Shown piece after piece: positions 9,634-18,703 of a DNA stretch of 64,000 nucleotides. This DNA comes from Oceanimonas baumannii (GTDB taxonomy: Bacteria; Pseudomonadota; Gammaproteobacteria; Enterobacterales; Aeromonadaceae). The stretch covers positions 124,001 to 188,000 of the forward strand of contig NZ_NQJF01000007.1 in NCBI RefSeq assembly GCF_002245495.1. The letters are read 5' to 3'. The position numbers were made by a program, and so were the translations under genes. Numbering within the stretch: position 1 is the stretch's first letter; each line of letters starts with the position of its first letter. The notes below the pieces were generated by a model, which was not told the origin of the DNA, did not search any database, and saw nothing but the letters and a program-made list of their open reading frames with translations.

Positions 9634-11543
9634 GCCGGCCCCAGCAAACGGGTAATGGCGGCTGCCTGGTGGCGAATATGGCCGGTAACCTGCTCGGCCC
9701 GGCCAGACACTTCCGCCGAACGGGATTTCAGTTCATTCATCAACGCCATAAACTGGTTCAGCTCACCGGCCTGGGTGTCGGCATGACCTGCCCCCTGCTC
9801 TGCCACCGAGGTGGTGGCACGGGAGGTGTCGCTGACCTGGCCGGTTACCGTCAGCAGGGTATGTGTTTGCTGATGCTGATCTTCCGCCGTATGCATCATG
9901 CGGTCGATGGTGTCGCCAAGTTCTTCACTCGATAATTTAAGCCGCTCCATAATGCCGGCAATTTCTGTCAGTGATCCTTGAGTGTGGCCCGACAGCTTGC
10001 GTACTTCGTCGGCTACTACGGCAAAACCACGGCCCTGTTCACCGGCCCGGGCTGCTTCAATGGCGGCATTCAGTGCCAGCAGATTCGTCTGCTCGGCTAT
10101 TTGCCTTATTACACCAATAATGGCGGCGGCATCATCTACCGAACGGCCCAGGCTGGTCAGGGCGTTACGGCCGGTAAGGGCTGCCTGGCGGCTGTCGTCG
10201 GCGCTGTGGGCCAGCTGTTCCACCTGCTTGCGACTGAGATCCATGGCTTGCAGATTATCCCGGGCGGTATGGGCAATCTCATCACTGGCCCGGCGCATTT
10301 GGGTGGCCAGCTGGTTTAGCTCATCCACCATCGTCAGGCTGTGCTGGAGCGTGCCGTCGTTGTGCTGAGTCTGCCGCTGAATGTCCTGTACTTCTTCAAC
10401 CATACCTTCAAGCGCGACTGAGACCTGCTGCAGATGTTCGGCCCGTTCCTGTTGCTGGCGCTGAAGCCGTTCAAGCAGGCCGTTAAAGCTGGTGGCTATC
10501 TGGCCAAGTTCACTGCCGGGATGGCTGACCGGCAGCGGCGTCAGCTCACCATTATGCAGCAACTGGACAAAGGCATTGCGCAACTGATTCAGGCGGTATA
10601 CCACCAGGCCGCGCTGAAACAAATAGCTGAGCAGGGCAAACAGCAGCAGGGCGGCGCACAGGCCAAGTAAAACCAGGCTCAGCCGGTGGTAGGTTTGCTG
10701 GCGGGTTGCTTCCTGCCCGGCCACCAGCTGGTCGAGCCGTGTTTCTATTTCGGTGAGACCGGCACTCAAAGCGGCCGCGGCGGCGGCACGTTGCTGTTGC
10801 CCTTGCTGGGTGGTAGCCAGTTCGCCGGCATAACGGCGCAACAGGCTGTTCAGCTCCCGCTTGGGAGTTTCTCCGACTTCTTCCGGCTTGGGGGCGCGCA
10901 GGGCAAATTCATCGGCTTGCGGAGTGTAATAAATTCCCAGTAAAGGCAGGGCCTGTAATTGTTCGTTCAGTTTTTTTAATTCGCCGATCTGGAAGTCGAG
11001 ACTTTGCCGCAGATTATCGTCGCTTTCACTGATGTAACTCTGGCGCAAATGGATCAGACGGGGCAGGGAGGCCAGCATTTCAGCTGCCAGCGTCTGATAC
11101 CGGGAGGCCTGGCTGTGTGATGAGTCTGCATAGCGGGCCAGGGCTCTGAGCTGGTCAGCCATTTCCTGTTCGGCATGCTGCAATAGTTGCTGGCTGTTAC
11201 CCGAGAGCTTGCCCGCCTCACGGAAGTCGTGGGTTAACTGCCGGTGCAGGGTTTCAGTGGCGGTGAGTGCCAAGTCGCTGCCTTCAATGCGGGACAGGGT
11301 ATCGGCCATGGCATCGAGCTGTTGTTCGGCCTGGGTAAGCAGGCTGGCGTTGCCCGAGGTGAGATAGGCAGAAATGGTACGATAGAGCTCAATATTGGCA
11401 TTGCGCCGCAGTTGTTCCAGTTCGTTCCGGCTGTGCTCGCCCTGTTTGAGTTGCCGGTCCCCCGCATAAAATGAGCCGGCAAGCAGCAAGGCCAGCACCA
11501 TCAGCCCTAATGATGATAGTAATGAAAACAGTGATATTTTCAT
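9624..11543 (-). CDS. Methyl-accepting chemotaxis protein
   Basis: Transmembrane chemoreceptor of about 639 residues. An N-terminal membrane anchor (about 3-24) is followed by a long helical periplasmic domain (about 30-285), a second membrane helix (about 290-312), a HAMP-like linker and a cytoplasmic signalling domain. The last carries the highly conserved hairpin-tip segment [21 protein letters not shown] chose the ATG at 11543 (MKISLF) because the hydrophobic helix follows at once; ATG 11552 and a TTG further upstream are possible. The sensor domain looks like a four-helix bundle type. Ligand unknown. It is a single gene between unrelated neighbours. Confidence 0.93.
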   Translation of the reverse strand: MKISLFSLLSSLGLMVLALLLAGSFYAGDRQLKQGEHSRNELEQLRRNANIELYRTISAYLTSGNASLLTQAEQQLDAMADTLSRIEGSDLALTATETLHRQLTHDFREAGKLSGNSQQLLQHAEQEMADQLRALARYADSSHSQASRYQTLAAEMLASLPRLIHLRQSYISESDDNLRQSLDFQIGELKKLNEQLQALPLLGIYYTPQADEFALRAPKPEEVGETPKRELNSLLRRYAGELATTQQGQQQRAAAAAALSAGLTEIETRLDQLVAGQEATRQQTYHRLSLVLLGLCAALLLFALLSYLFQRGLVVYRLNQLRNAFVQLLHNGELTPLPVSHPGSELGQIATSFNGLLERLQRQQQERAEHLQQVSVALEGMVEEVQDIQRQTQHNDGTLQHSLTMVDELNQLATQMRRASDEIAHTARDNLQAMDLSRKQVEQLAHSADDSRQAALTGRNALTSLGRSVDDAAAIIGVIRQIAEQTNLLALNAAIEAARAGEQGRGFAVVADEVRKLSGHTQGSLTEIAGIMERLKLSSEELGDTIDRMMHTAEDQHQQTHTLLTVTGQVSDTSRATTSVAEQGAGHADTQAGELNQFMALMNELKSRSAEVSGRAEQVTGHIRHQAAAITRLLGPAQS

Positions 11544-11599
11544 GCGGCCCATCCCTCGCTCAGTCAAGGCCGGCAGATTAAGACACTGGGATGACAGTT

Positions 11600-12598
11600 T
11601 TATGAAGCGGGCAGGTGAATCACGGTTTTCATCAGCTGTTTATGCACATCGTGCAGGGCCAGAGGCGCGGTATCGATTATTTCCAGCCGGCTTTCCTTCT
11701 GAGGGGCCAGGCGATACATGCTGAGCTGATCGGTCTGGTTGCAGGCCCACCAGCCGTCCCGGGTATGCAGCACCGCCTTGAGCCTGACCACGTGCTGTGC
11801 TTCACAAAAGGCACGAACGGCGTCGGGATCAAATAACACCTCATGATGAAAGCGCCAGCCCACGGAAAAATGATCGTCGCCCTGATTGGCATAACGTCGC
11901 CAGGGCTGACCTCGGGTGAGTTTAGGTTCGTGTGCCGCCACCAGTGGCTGCCCGGCCTTGCCGGCATGGGCCTGAGGGTGAGCTGCCCGGCGCGCCGTTG
12001 CATGGGGGTGAGCCAGCCAGCCGATGTCCAGCCGGCCCTGTTCGGTTTCTACCAGCGTTTGCCCGGGCTCGGGGCTCTCGGAAATATGGCGGCGCAGCGG
12101 TGCAAGGTCGGCTTCAGTACACAGGTCGGTTTTGTTGGCCACCACAACATCGGCCAGCGCCAGCTGATCCTGATAGGTCTCGTGCTCCCGGTAACGGCTA
12201 TCGCCCCATTGGCGCGGATCGATGACACAAAACGCCGCCCCCAGATTAAGCACCTTGCGATAATGCTCATTGGTCAGAATGTCCATGATCCGGCTGGGGT
12301 GGCCAAGGCCGGTGGGTTCAATCAGCAGCCGGTCGGGCTTTGCCTTGTGAAGCAGTGCATTCAGCCCAATCTGAAAGGGGAGCCCGGCGACACAGCACAG
12401 GCAGCCGCCGGGAATTTCCTTGATCATGGCACCTTGCTCGGTTAGCAGGGCCCCGTCTATACCCACTTCACCAAACTCATTAACCAGAATGCCCCAGCGC
12501 TCGTGTCCCGGCTTGTTAGCCAGCAGGTGGCGCAGAAGCGTGGTTTTGCCAGTGCCAAGAAAACCCATAATCAGGTGGGTAGGAACAGAAATGGTCAT
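11600..12598 (-). CDS. COG0523/CobW-family GTPase, probable zinc metallochaperone
   Basis: G3E-family P-loop GTPase of 332 residues. Walker A GFLGTGKT is at 12-19, the metal-binding CLCC motif at 66-69, an SRIMDIL segment near 105 and the guanine-specificity NKTD near 160. A histidine-rich stretch (about 198-215) and a C-terminal CobW domain follow. Relatives include YjiA, YeiR and ZigA. A near-perfect Zur-type palindrome lies 25 bases upstream, which points to zinc rather than cobalamin or nitrile hydratase function. The ATG at 12619 is open, but the palindrome would then sit directly on the ribosome binding site; I prefer 12598. Confidence 0.88.
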   Translation of the reverse strand: MTISVPTHLIMGFLGTGKTTLLRHLLANKPGHERWGILVNEFGEVGIDGALLTEQGAMIKEIPGGCLCCVAGLPFQIGLNALLHKAKPDRLLIEPTGLGHPSRIMDILTNEHYRKVLNLGAAFCVIDPRQWGDSRYREHETYQDQLALADVVVANKTDLCTEADLAPLRRHISESPEPGQTLVETEQGRLDIGWLAHPHATARRAAHPQAHAGKAGQPLVAAHEPKLTRGQPWRRYANQGDDHFSVGWRFHHEVLFDPDAVRAFCEAQHVVRLKAVLHTRDGWWACNQTDQLSMYRLAPQKESRLEIIDTAPLALHDVHKQLMKTVIHLPAS

Positions 12599-12623
12599 TA
12601 CATCATTCACAGTAAACATCTTT

Positions 12624-12636
12624 GTTATATTGTAAC
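12624..12636. promoter_or_regulatory. Zur-like operator
   Basis: GTTATATTGTAAC is a 13-bp near-palindrome that fits the gammaproteobacterial Zur core GTTATANTATAAC with one mismatch. It is immediately upstream of the COG0523 GTPase gene, a common Zur target. Zur control is inferred. Confidence 0.65.
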
Positions 12637-12672
12637 GATTTCCGGTTGAGGTTGGTATGGCAGCAGGCAGAT

Positions 12673-12697
12673 ATAAAAAAGAGCCCCGCAGGGCTCT
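12673..12697 (-). terminator. Intrinsic terminator after acuI
   Basis: On the minus strand a 7-bp stem (AGAGCCC / GGGCTCT) with a 4-nt loop is followed by a run of T residues, about 20 bases past the acuI stop. It isolates acuI from the COG0523 gene. Confidence 0.85.
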
Positions 12698-12718
12698 TGG
12701 CAGTGACAGGGCTGATGC

Positions 12719-13693
12719 TCAGGGCTGAATCACCACCCGGCCTACCGGCTTGCCGGCCACCATATCGTGCGCCGCCTCGATGGCCTGATCCAGGGTCAGT
12801 ACATTGACGTCGTTTTCGTAAGTGAGTGGCAGGCTTTTGTGTACCCGTTGCCAGGCTTCCATGCGCTTTGCGTTGGGAATGTGCACTGAGTTGATACCCA
12901 GCAGCTGTACACCGCGCAGAATAAAGGGCATGACGGTGGTGTTCAGCGCCACGCCGCCGGTCAGGCCGCAGGCCGCGACGGCACCGTACATTTTGGTCTG
13001 GCTGAGAATGCGGGCCAGGGTACGGCCACCCACGGCATCAATGGCACCAGCCCAATGCTGGGATTCGAGAGCTGCTGGCTCCTGATCAAGCTGAATACGA
13101 TCGATAATAGTATGAGCTCCCAGGCTTTTCAGCCAGTCGCTGTGTTCGGGACGGCCGGTGGAAGCATGTACTTCGTAGCCGGCTCTGGCCAGCAGCTGCA
13201 CGGCAACAGAGCCCACGCCACCGGTGGCACCGGTCACCAGCACGGACCCCTGATCCGGTGTGACAGCGGCCTGCTCCAGTGCCATCACACCCAGCATGGC
13301 AGTAAAACCGGCGGTTCCGATGGCCATGGCCCGCTTGGCGGTCATGCCTGGCGGCAGGGGGATAAGCCAGTCGGCGTTGACGCTGGCTTTCTCCGCTAAC
13401 CCGCCCCAGGTCTGTTCGCCCACGCCCCAGCCGGTGAGCAGCACTTCGTCACCAATGCGGTAGGCGGAGTTATCCGATGACAGCACGGTACCGGCAAAAT
13501 CGATGCCGGGCACCATGGGCCAGTTACGTACGATTTTACCCTTGCCGGTAATGGCCAGGGCATCTTTGTAGTTGAGGGTGGAGTAATCCACCTTGATCAG
13601 TACATCGCCGGTAGTCAGCTGTTGCTCATTCAGGCGCTGCAGGCTGGCGTGAGTCTGCTTGCCGGATTCTTCCAGTAAAATGCCCTTGAACAT
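12719..13693 (-). CDS. acuI: Acrylyl-CoA reductase (NADPH), YhdH/AcuI family
   Basis: Zinc-free medium-chain dehydrogenase/reductase of 324 residues, the same length as E. coli YhdH/AcuI. It reduces toxic acryloyl-CoA to propionyl-CoA with NADPH and is a central step in DMSP and acrylate catabolism in marine bacteria. The family N-terminus MFKGILLEESGKQ, the YSTLNYKDALAITGKGK segment and the NADPH loop VTGATGGVGSVA are visible. The start is the ATG at 13693 with GAGGAGAG upstream; the open frame runs a further 46 codons without a good site. It stands alone, without other DMSP genes. Confidence 0.93.
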   Translation of the reverse strand: MFKGILLEESGKQTHASLQRLNEQQLTTGDVLIKVDYSTLNYKDALAITGKGKIVRNWPMVPGIDFAGTVLSSDNSAYRIGDEVLLTGWGVGEQTWGGLAEKASVNADWLIPLPPGMTAKRAMAIGTAGFTAMLGVMALEQAAVTPDQGSVLVTGATGGVGSVAVQLLARAGYEVHASTGRPEHSDWLKSLGAHTIIDRIQLDQEPAALESQHWAGAIDAVGGRTLARILSQTKMYGAVAACGLTGGVALNTTVMPFILRGVQLLGINSVHIPNAKRMEAWQRVHKSLPLTYENDVNVLTLDQAIEAAHDMVAGKPVGRVVIQP

Positions 13694-13794
13694 GATGCTC
13701 TCCTCGCACGTTTTTATGCAGCTCAGTGTAAAGAGCCTGTTGCTAAAAGCCATGTTCTGACGGGCGGTAAATGTTGATTTTGTGACCGGACGCC

Positions 13795-14661
13795 TTACTC
13801 GCTCTGTGCAGGTTTTGAAACCTTGATCCAAGCCTCGTTCAGCCAGAGTGATGCAAGAATAATGCTGCCACCCAGTGCCAGCCGGAGCAGATCGGCTTCC
13901 CGGTTCCAGATCAGCAGATTAACCAGCAGACCGGCGGGTACCAGCGCATTGTTCATAATGGCCAGGGCACCGGCATTGACCAGGGTCGCACCCTTGTTCC
14001 ACAGAAAATAGCCGAGTCCCGACGCCCCCAGCCCCAGCCACAGTAAAATGCTCCACTGTAACGAGGTGGCAGGATAGTTATCGCCCCCCAGTCCGAGCCA
14101 GGCTGGTGTGACCACCAGCAGTGCTCCCAGGTAGAAATAACCGAAGCGCTTATGCTGAGGGTCTGCAGACGGATAGCGTTCCTGCAGGACTTTGTAGCCG
14201 ACCTGCCCCAAGGCAAAACACAAATTGGCACCCTGTACCACCGCAAAGCCCAGCAGGTAGTCGTTGGTCAGACCGTCAAAGCGAATCACCAGTGCGCCCA
14301 TCACCGCCAGCACGGCGGTAAACAGATAACCCGGGCGAAAACGCCAGTGCAGCAGATCGTAGACAAGCGTGACGTATACTGGCGTCAGCACGGTGAAGAT
14401 CAGCACTTCCGGCACCGTCAGCAGCAAAAACGACTGATAATAGAACAGATACATAATACCCAGCTGCAGCGCGCCGCAGACCATCAGTCCGGCGGCCAGC
14501 CGGGGCGGCTGGCGCCAGCGTAGCAGCGGCGCAAACAGCAGAGCAGCCAGGACAATGCGGGTGAAAACCGAGAAGTAACTGTCGACGCTGCCGGCCAGAT
14601 ATACGCCAATCAGGCTGAATGAAAAGGCCCACAGCAGGGTAACAAAAACCAGATAAGGCAT
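13795..14661 (-). CDS. EamA-family (DMT superfamily) transporter
   Basis: Ten-helix inner-membrane protein of 288 residues with the two-fold repeat of EamA domains (about 1-130 and 145-280). It begins MPYLVFVTLLWAFSFSLIG, typical of the carboxylate/amino acid/amine transporter subgroup, whose members usually export metabolites. The substrate cannot be told from sequence. The gene lies head-to-head, at some distance, with a LysR regulator at 15128; such pairs are often regulator and target. Confidence 0.88.
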   Translation of the reverse strand: MPYLVFVTLLWAFSFSLIGVYLAGSVDSYFSVFTRIVLAALLFAPLLRWRQPPRLAAGLMVCGALQLGIMYLFYYQSFLLLTVPEVLIFTVLTPVYVTLVYDLLHWRFRPGYLFTAVLAVMGALVIRFDGLTNDYLLGFAVVQGANLCFALGQVGYKVLQERYPSADPQHKRFGYFYLGALLVVTPAWLGLGGDNYPATSLQWSILLWLGLGASGLGYFLWNKGATLVNAGALAIMNNALVPAGLLVNLLIWNREADLLRLALGGSIILASLWLNEAWIKVSKPAQSE

Positions 14662-15127
14662 GGGTAAATAATGACCATAGGTAAACGAGTGGGCGCCATG
14701 ATGGCGTAAACAGGCAGGACTATCTAGCGGTGGCTGGCAAAAACGGCCATAAAAAAAGCCGGCGCAATGCGCCGGCCCGGGACCAATAGCAGGTTTGTCA
14801 TAAAGGAGAGAATGACGTCCCCAAACAAAAGTGGTTCAACACCACACGCAGAAACTGCAGGGCATATCATGTAGCCAGATAGCCCGAAAAGGTTGTCAGC
14901 GTGGCAAACAGAAATGCCCGACTATGAACCGTTCGTTTTTCGTGTTGTTTACACAACCCGAGACAGGCAGTACCCCCCATGATGCCACCATGCCCAAACA
15001 TTGTTCGGTCGAGCCTGTCATTAAGACATTTATCACCACGCCGACGATAAACTCGATGGGCGGCATTCTATGACCGCTTTGCTTATGGTAAAAATGAATT
15101 GTCATCATAAAGGTATGGGTAATATCG
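14662..15127. other. Long intergenic region with an orphan terminator
   Basis: 466 bases between divergent EamA and LysR genes. It holds a strong minus-strand terminator (14751-14776) with no recognised gene feeding it. There is also a 20-codon plus-strand frame at 14812-14874 beginning MTSPNKSG behind a good AAGGAGAG site, and short unrecognised frames on both strands (14831-15073, 14896-15135). None resembles a protein I know. A small RNA or leader transcript is possible. Confidence 0.5.
14751..14776 (-). terminator. Minus-strand intrinsic terminator without an assigned gene
   Basis: A perfect 8-bp stem GCCGGCGC / GCGCCGGC with a 3-nt loop is followed, on the minus strand, by seven T residues. 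It is 90 bases upstream of the EamA start, so any transcript it ends must begin between 14777 and the LysR gene. Confidence 0.8.
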
Positions 15128-16060
15128 ATGGACAACTTGTTTCAAAGACTGGATCTGAATTTACTCCGGGTATTTGATGTGCTGATGCAAAGCCGCAATG
15201 TTACCCGGGCTGCGGAGCGGCTGAATCTGTCTCAGTCTACGGTCAGCCATGCCCTGGCGCGGTTGCGTCAGGCTCTGGATGACCCCTTGTTCGTGATGAC
15301 CCGCAAGGAAATGCGTCCTACTCAGCGGGCTCTGGTGCTGGCGGCTCCGGTACGTCAGGCGCTGATCCTGCTGGAGCAAGGAGTGCGGCAGTCGGCCGGA
15401 TTTGATCCGGCCAGCTCGCAGCGTACCTTTCGGCTGGCCGTGCCGTCATCCATTGAACACGGCGTGGTGCCGCAGCTGGTCGAGCTGTTACACCGTAAGG
15501 CGCCGGGCTGCCGGCTGGCGGTGAGTGAGCTGATCAATTCCGATTATGAAGACGCCCTGGCGCGGGCCGAGCTGGATCTGGTGGTCAGCTTTGCCGGGGC
15601 GGATCATTTGTCGGAACGGCTGCTGACCGATACCTGGTTCCGCAATCCCATGGTGTGTCTGTCGGGCAAAGACAGCGGTCTGCCCGGGATCATCGAGCCG
15701 GCGCAGCTGGTGAGCTGGAGTCATGTATCTACCTCGAACTGGGGCCATAATCAGACGCTGGTAGAAAGTTGGCTAAGTGAAAAGGGGCTGGCGCGGCATA
15801 TTGGTGTCTGGGTGCCCAGTTTTGAGGCACTGCCCCGGCTGCTGGCTACCGGCCGTTATCTGGCCATGGTGCCGGAGCTGATCGGGAGGGATCTCTGTTA
15901 TTACTATCCGCTTCAGGCACATAGCCTGAATGAACCATTACATAGCACCTATGTGCTGGCGCAACATCCGTTAACGGAGTTTGATCCGGCTCTGGTTTGG
16001 TTCAAGGGCTTATTAAAAGAAGCGGGCGGTCAGTTACCGCCCGGGAGTATTAATTTTTAG
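15128..16060 (+). CDS. LysR-family transcriptional regulator
   Basis: 310 residues. The N-terminal winged helix (about 8-66) reads LDLNLLRVFDVLMQSRNVTRAAERLNLSQSTVSHALARLR in two overlapping pieces typical of the NodD/NahR-like branch. It is followed by a periplasmic-binding-protein-like effector domain (about 95-300). Effector unknown. It reads away from the EamA gene across the 466-base gap and overlaps the end of the convergent universal stress protein gene by 11 bases. Confidence 0.92.
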   Translation: MDNLFQRLDLNLLRVFDVLMQSRNVTRAAERLNLSQSTVSHALARLRQALDDPLFVMTRKEMRPTQRALVLAAPVRQALILLEQGVRQSAGFDPASSQRTFRLAVPSSIEHGVVPQLVELLHRKAPGCRLAVSELINSDYEDALARAELDLVVSFAGADHLSERLLTDTWFRNPMVCLSGKDSGLPGIIEPAQLVSWSHVSTSNWGHNQTLVESWLSEKGLARHIGVWVPSFEALPRLLATGRYLAMVPELIGRDLCYYYPLQAHSLNEPLHSTYVLAQHPLTEFDPALVWFKGLLKEAGGQLPPGSINF

Positions 16061-16490
16061 GCAGAGGAACAACCAGCAGATCGCAGGGTACGGTATTCAT
16101 CAGCTGGCGGGCAGAAGATGTCAGCAGGCTCCAGAAGCTTTGCTCATGGCCGCAAATCAGCAAGTCGACCCCGTGTTGCTCTACGGCTTCATTCACCTTC
16201 AGTGTGAGATCGCCGCAGATAACCAGTTTCTTCTCGATGGGATAGTCAATGGCACCCAGGTAGTCTTCCAGGCGTTGTTTGGCATCGGCCACCACCTGAT
16301 CCTGAATATTGTCGATATCGATGTCGATCATTTCGGTGTAGAGATCTTTGAGGTCGACGTCTACATGGATAACCGACAGTTTGGCATTGTTGGCCCGGGC
16401 CCGATCCACAGCCTTGGAAATCACCTTGCGGTTGCTTTCGGTCATGTCGACCGCAGCAAGAATATGTTTGTACTGATAGGGCTCTGTCAT
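16050..16490 (-). CDS. Universal stress protein, UspA family
   Basis: 146-residue single-domain Usp protein. The start YKHILAAVDMTESNRKVISKA and the closing segment LICGHEQSFWSLLTSSARQL, with a PCDLLVVPL end, match the UspA fold. The ATP-binding G-2x-G-9x-G(S/T) motif is not canonical: GHEQSFWSLLTSS has only part of it, as in the E. coli UspA/UspC group that does not bind ATP. Ribosome binding site AGGAG precedes the start. It is a single gene, probably involved in stress or growth arrest. Confidence 0.93.
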   Translation of the reverse strand: MTEPYQYKHILAAVDMTESNRKVISKAVDRARANNAKLSVIHVDVDLKDLYTEMIDIDIDNIQDQVVADAKQRLEDYLGAIDYPIEKKLVICGDLTLKVNEAVEQHGVDLLICGHEQSFWSLLTSSARQLMNTVPCDLLVVPLPKN

Positions 16491-16621
16491 GACAAATCTC
16501 CTTTTTTATCAACTCTATCAACCTGTTAGTCAACAAACCGTGAGCTATTCGAAAGTTTTGCAACCCCGCCAGCATAGGTCAGATAACCACATTGGTACAA
16601 GTATTATAAAGTCTGTCATCC

Positions 16622-17416
16622 TCAGGTTTTGGGACGGTTTTCACTCAGCAGGTTTTTAAGAGAGTGAATTTCTTCCCGCAACGACGCTACTTCTGTTTGC
16701 AGTGCACCCAGTTGCCGGTTCATTTTTTCTTCTTCATGCTCCAGTGCCTGTTCGGTGGCCTCCTGCTGCTCATCGGATTTGGGTGACAGCACGGTTGAGG
16801 CTACCAGTCCCGATACCCCGGCAAACAGGGTCACGCCGGCGAAGATGACGATTGACGAAATAATGCGTCCGGCGGTGGTAACCGGGTAGTGATCGCCATA
16901 GCCGACGGTAGAAATGGTAACCAGCGCCCACCAGATGGCATCTTCTGCCGTTTCAATATTAGAGTCGGGGTGCCCTGCTTCGGTCATCAGGATGGCGATG
17001 GCGCTGCCGCTGATCACGACCACCAGGATCAGCAGCATGGAGGCCATCATGGTGCTGCCGCTGTGTTTCAGCAGGTGGCGGATGACCTGATTGGCCACCC
17101 GCAACATACGCAGTACCCGCAACACCTGGAAAATCCGTCCGTAACGGAGGACATCAATGGCGGGAATGGAGGAAATAAAATCAATCCAGTGCACTTTTAA
17201 AAAGCGCTTTTTGTTGGGTGCCCGAAATAAGCCGTAGAAAAAGTGGCTGAGCAGAATCATGCAGATACTGGTGTCGAGGTACAGCAGCAGCTGTTTTTCA
17301 TCGGCGTTAAAGGGGCCGAACTGGTGCAGAACGATGGCTACCAGCGACACGATGGAAAGCACCATCATTAATAATTCAAACGCACTGGGGGGGATAAAAC
17401 GTACCGGGGATTGCAT
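16622..17416 (-). CDS. Voltage-gated-type potassium channel
   Basis: 264 residues with six membrane helices: S1 about 14-32, S2 about 46-63, S3 about 76-87, S4 about 91-113, S5 about 121-145 and S6 about 183-212. The selectivity filter TVGYGDHYP is at 170-178. S4 carries regularly spaced arginines (positions 91, 94, 100, 103 and 106), as in a voltage sensor. The C-terminus (about 222-258) is a charged heptad-rich helix that would form a tetramerising coiled coil. It resembles small bacterial Kv channels rather than the E. coli Kch type, as it lacks an RCK domain. Physiological role unknown. Confidence 0.9.
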   Translation of the reverse strand: MQSPVRFIPPSAFELLMMVLSIVSLVAIVLHQFGPFNADEKQLLLYLDTSICMILLSHFFYGLFRAPNKKRFLKVHWIDFISSIPAIDVLRYGRIFQVLRVLRMLRVANQVIRHLLKHSGSTMMASMLLILVVVISGSAIAILMTEAGHPDSNIETAEDAIWWALVTISTVGYGDHYPVTTAGRIISSIVIFAGVTLFAGVSGLVASTVLSPKSDEQQEATEQALEHEEEKMNRQLGALQTEVASLREEIHSLKNLLSENRPKT

Positions 17417-17437
17417 GGGGGTCTCCTGTCCTTGGTG

Positions 17438-18610
17438 TCAGTGGCGGTGAGCCTGAATAAGATAACGGCGGGGCGTGTTGTTTAAATCGGTAAACGTGCC
17501 CAGGGTGACCCGGTAACCCTGCTCCTTCAGAAACAGGACCCGATCCAGCAGCAGCCACAGTTCCAGCGGGTAACGATAAAGGTGGCGTACCAGCTCAATG
17601 CGTTTGATAAGTAAACGGCGTTGTCCGGCCTGCATCAGCCAGCGGTCACTGTCTATCATGGCGGGGACGGTTAGTTCCTTGCGCTCACAGGCCCAGTGCG
17701 CGAACGCTGAAAAATCACCGCTCAGCAGCTGTTTGGGAAAGGCTGGCAGTGGCAGGTAGCGGTCACACCCTGTCAGCTCGCGTTGCAGTTCATCAAAGGC
17801 CAGTCGCCAGGTCAGCTCGGTATGGCGCAGCCGGCGTACCCGTTCGCCGCCGGTCACCTGCTGCTGCAGCGGCAGGCGTAAGTCATGGCGGCTGAGCTGC
17901 AGATCCTGTTGCTGGCCAGCCGCCGACAGCGGTGAATAATGCTGGCCGTCGATAAGGTGATAGCAGCAGGGAGACAACGCCAGCGCCTGCGTGCCGGCTG
18001 CGGCACCGTGTTTGAGGAAGCGCATATGCAACTCGCCGCAGGCGTGCAAGGCCACAGCCTGTTGTTGCCGGGTAAACAGGGCGGCCGCGTCGGCCGCCAG
18101 GGCATCGCCGCAGTGAAAGTCATGTTCAAGACTCAGCTTGCCAGCCAGTGCTTCGCCCTGATGACACAGACCCGGGTCCCATTCCAGGCTGGTTACCGGT
18201 TGCTGTTGTTCCATGGCCAGCAACCGGCCCAGATGTCCTTTACCGGCACACCATTCCAGAATGGGGTAAACGGCGCTGATATTGGCAGCAAAATCACGTA
18301 TCTGTGCCCATTTCCGGCCGGGTATACCACTGCTCCAGCGGGGGGTGGCATAGTCCGGGGCCCGGTTCAGATCCGGTACCGGCATGGCTTGCAGGAACAT
18401 CAGGTCCGGCCGGTATGGTGCCAGTAGGGAAAGGGACTGCTCCGGACTGGCTTCCAGTGCGTCCAGCTCGGCTTCTGCGAGGTGCTCCAGCACCGGGGCA
18501 AGCTCCGGCCAGGGCAGGGCGCGGCAGGTAAAAGGAAGCCGCTGCCAGTCGCTCTTGTGGCGGGCAAGCATAGTGGTGAGCTGATTGAAGTGAATAACGA
18601 AGTCGCTCAT
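17438..18610 (-). CDS. METTL25-like SAM-dependent methyltransferase
   Basis: 390 residues. The SAM-binding segment ILEWCAGKGHLGRLLA is near residues 125-140. Later a VALHACGELHMRFL stretch and SPCCYHLI match the methyltransferase domain family that includes METTL25 and RRNAD1. In that family the SPCCYH segment replaces the usual NPPY-type motif. The substrate is unknown. The start is the ATG at 18610 (MSDFVIHF); the frame continues 17 codons upstream without support. The gene ends 21 bases from the K+ channel start on the same strand, so the two may be co-transcribed. Confidence 0.8.
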   Translation of the reverse strand: MSDFVIHFNQLTTMLARHKSDWQRLPFTCRALPWPELAPVLEHLAEAELDALEASPEQSLSLLAPYRPDLMFLQAMPVPDLNRAPDYATPRWSSGIPGRKWAQIRDFAANISAVYPILEWCAGKGHLGRLLAMEQQQPVTSLEWDPGLCHQGEALAGKLSLEHDFHCGDALAADAAALFTRQQQAVALHACGELHMRFLKHGAAAGTQALALSPCCYHLIDGQHYSPLSAAGQQQDLQLSRHDLRLPLQQQVTGGERVRRLRHTELTWRLAFDELQRELTGCDRYLPLPAFPKQLLSGDFSAFAHWACERKELTVPAMIDSDRWLMQAGQRRLLIKRIELVRHLYRYPLELWLLLDRVLFLKEQGYRVTLGTFTDLNNTPRRYLIQAHRH

Positions 18611-18703
18611 AACGCAATTATACCCACAGCTCATCGGGCCGGCATAGCAGGACGACAGCACGGCGGGTAAAATACAACTTTATGCAATCATTGAGGAAAC
18701 GCC

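Noticed and set aside
14831-15135. Short overlapping frames on both strands in the EamA-LysR gap
   Set aside because: Neither product is recognisable and they oppose each other; kept only as part of the unexplained gap.
16510-16530. Possible FNR site upstream of the universal stress gene (ATCAA-CTCT-ATCAA)
   Set aside because: The half-sites are direct, not inverted; the left half does not match TTGAT.
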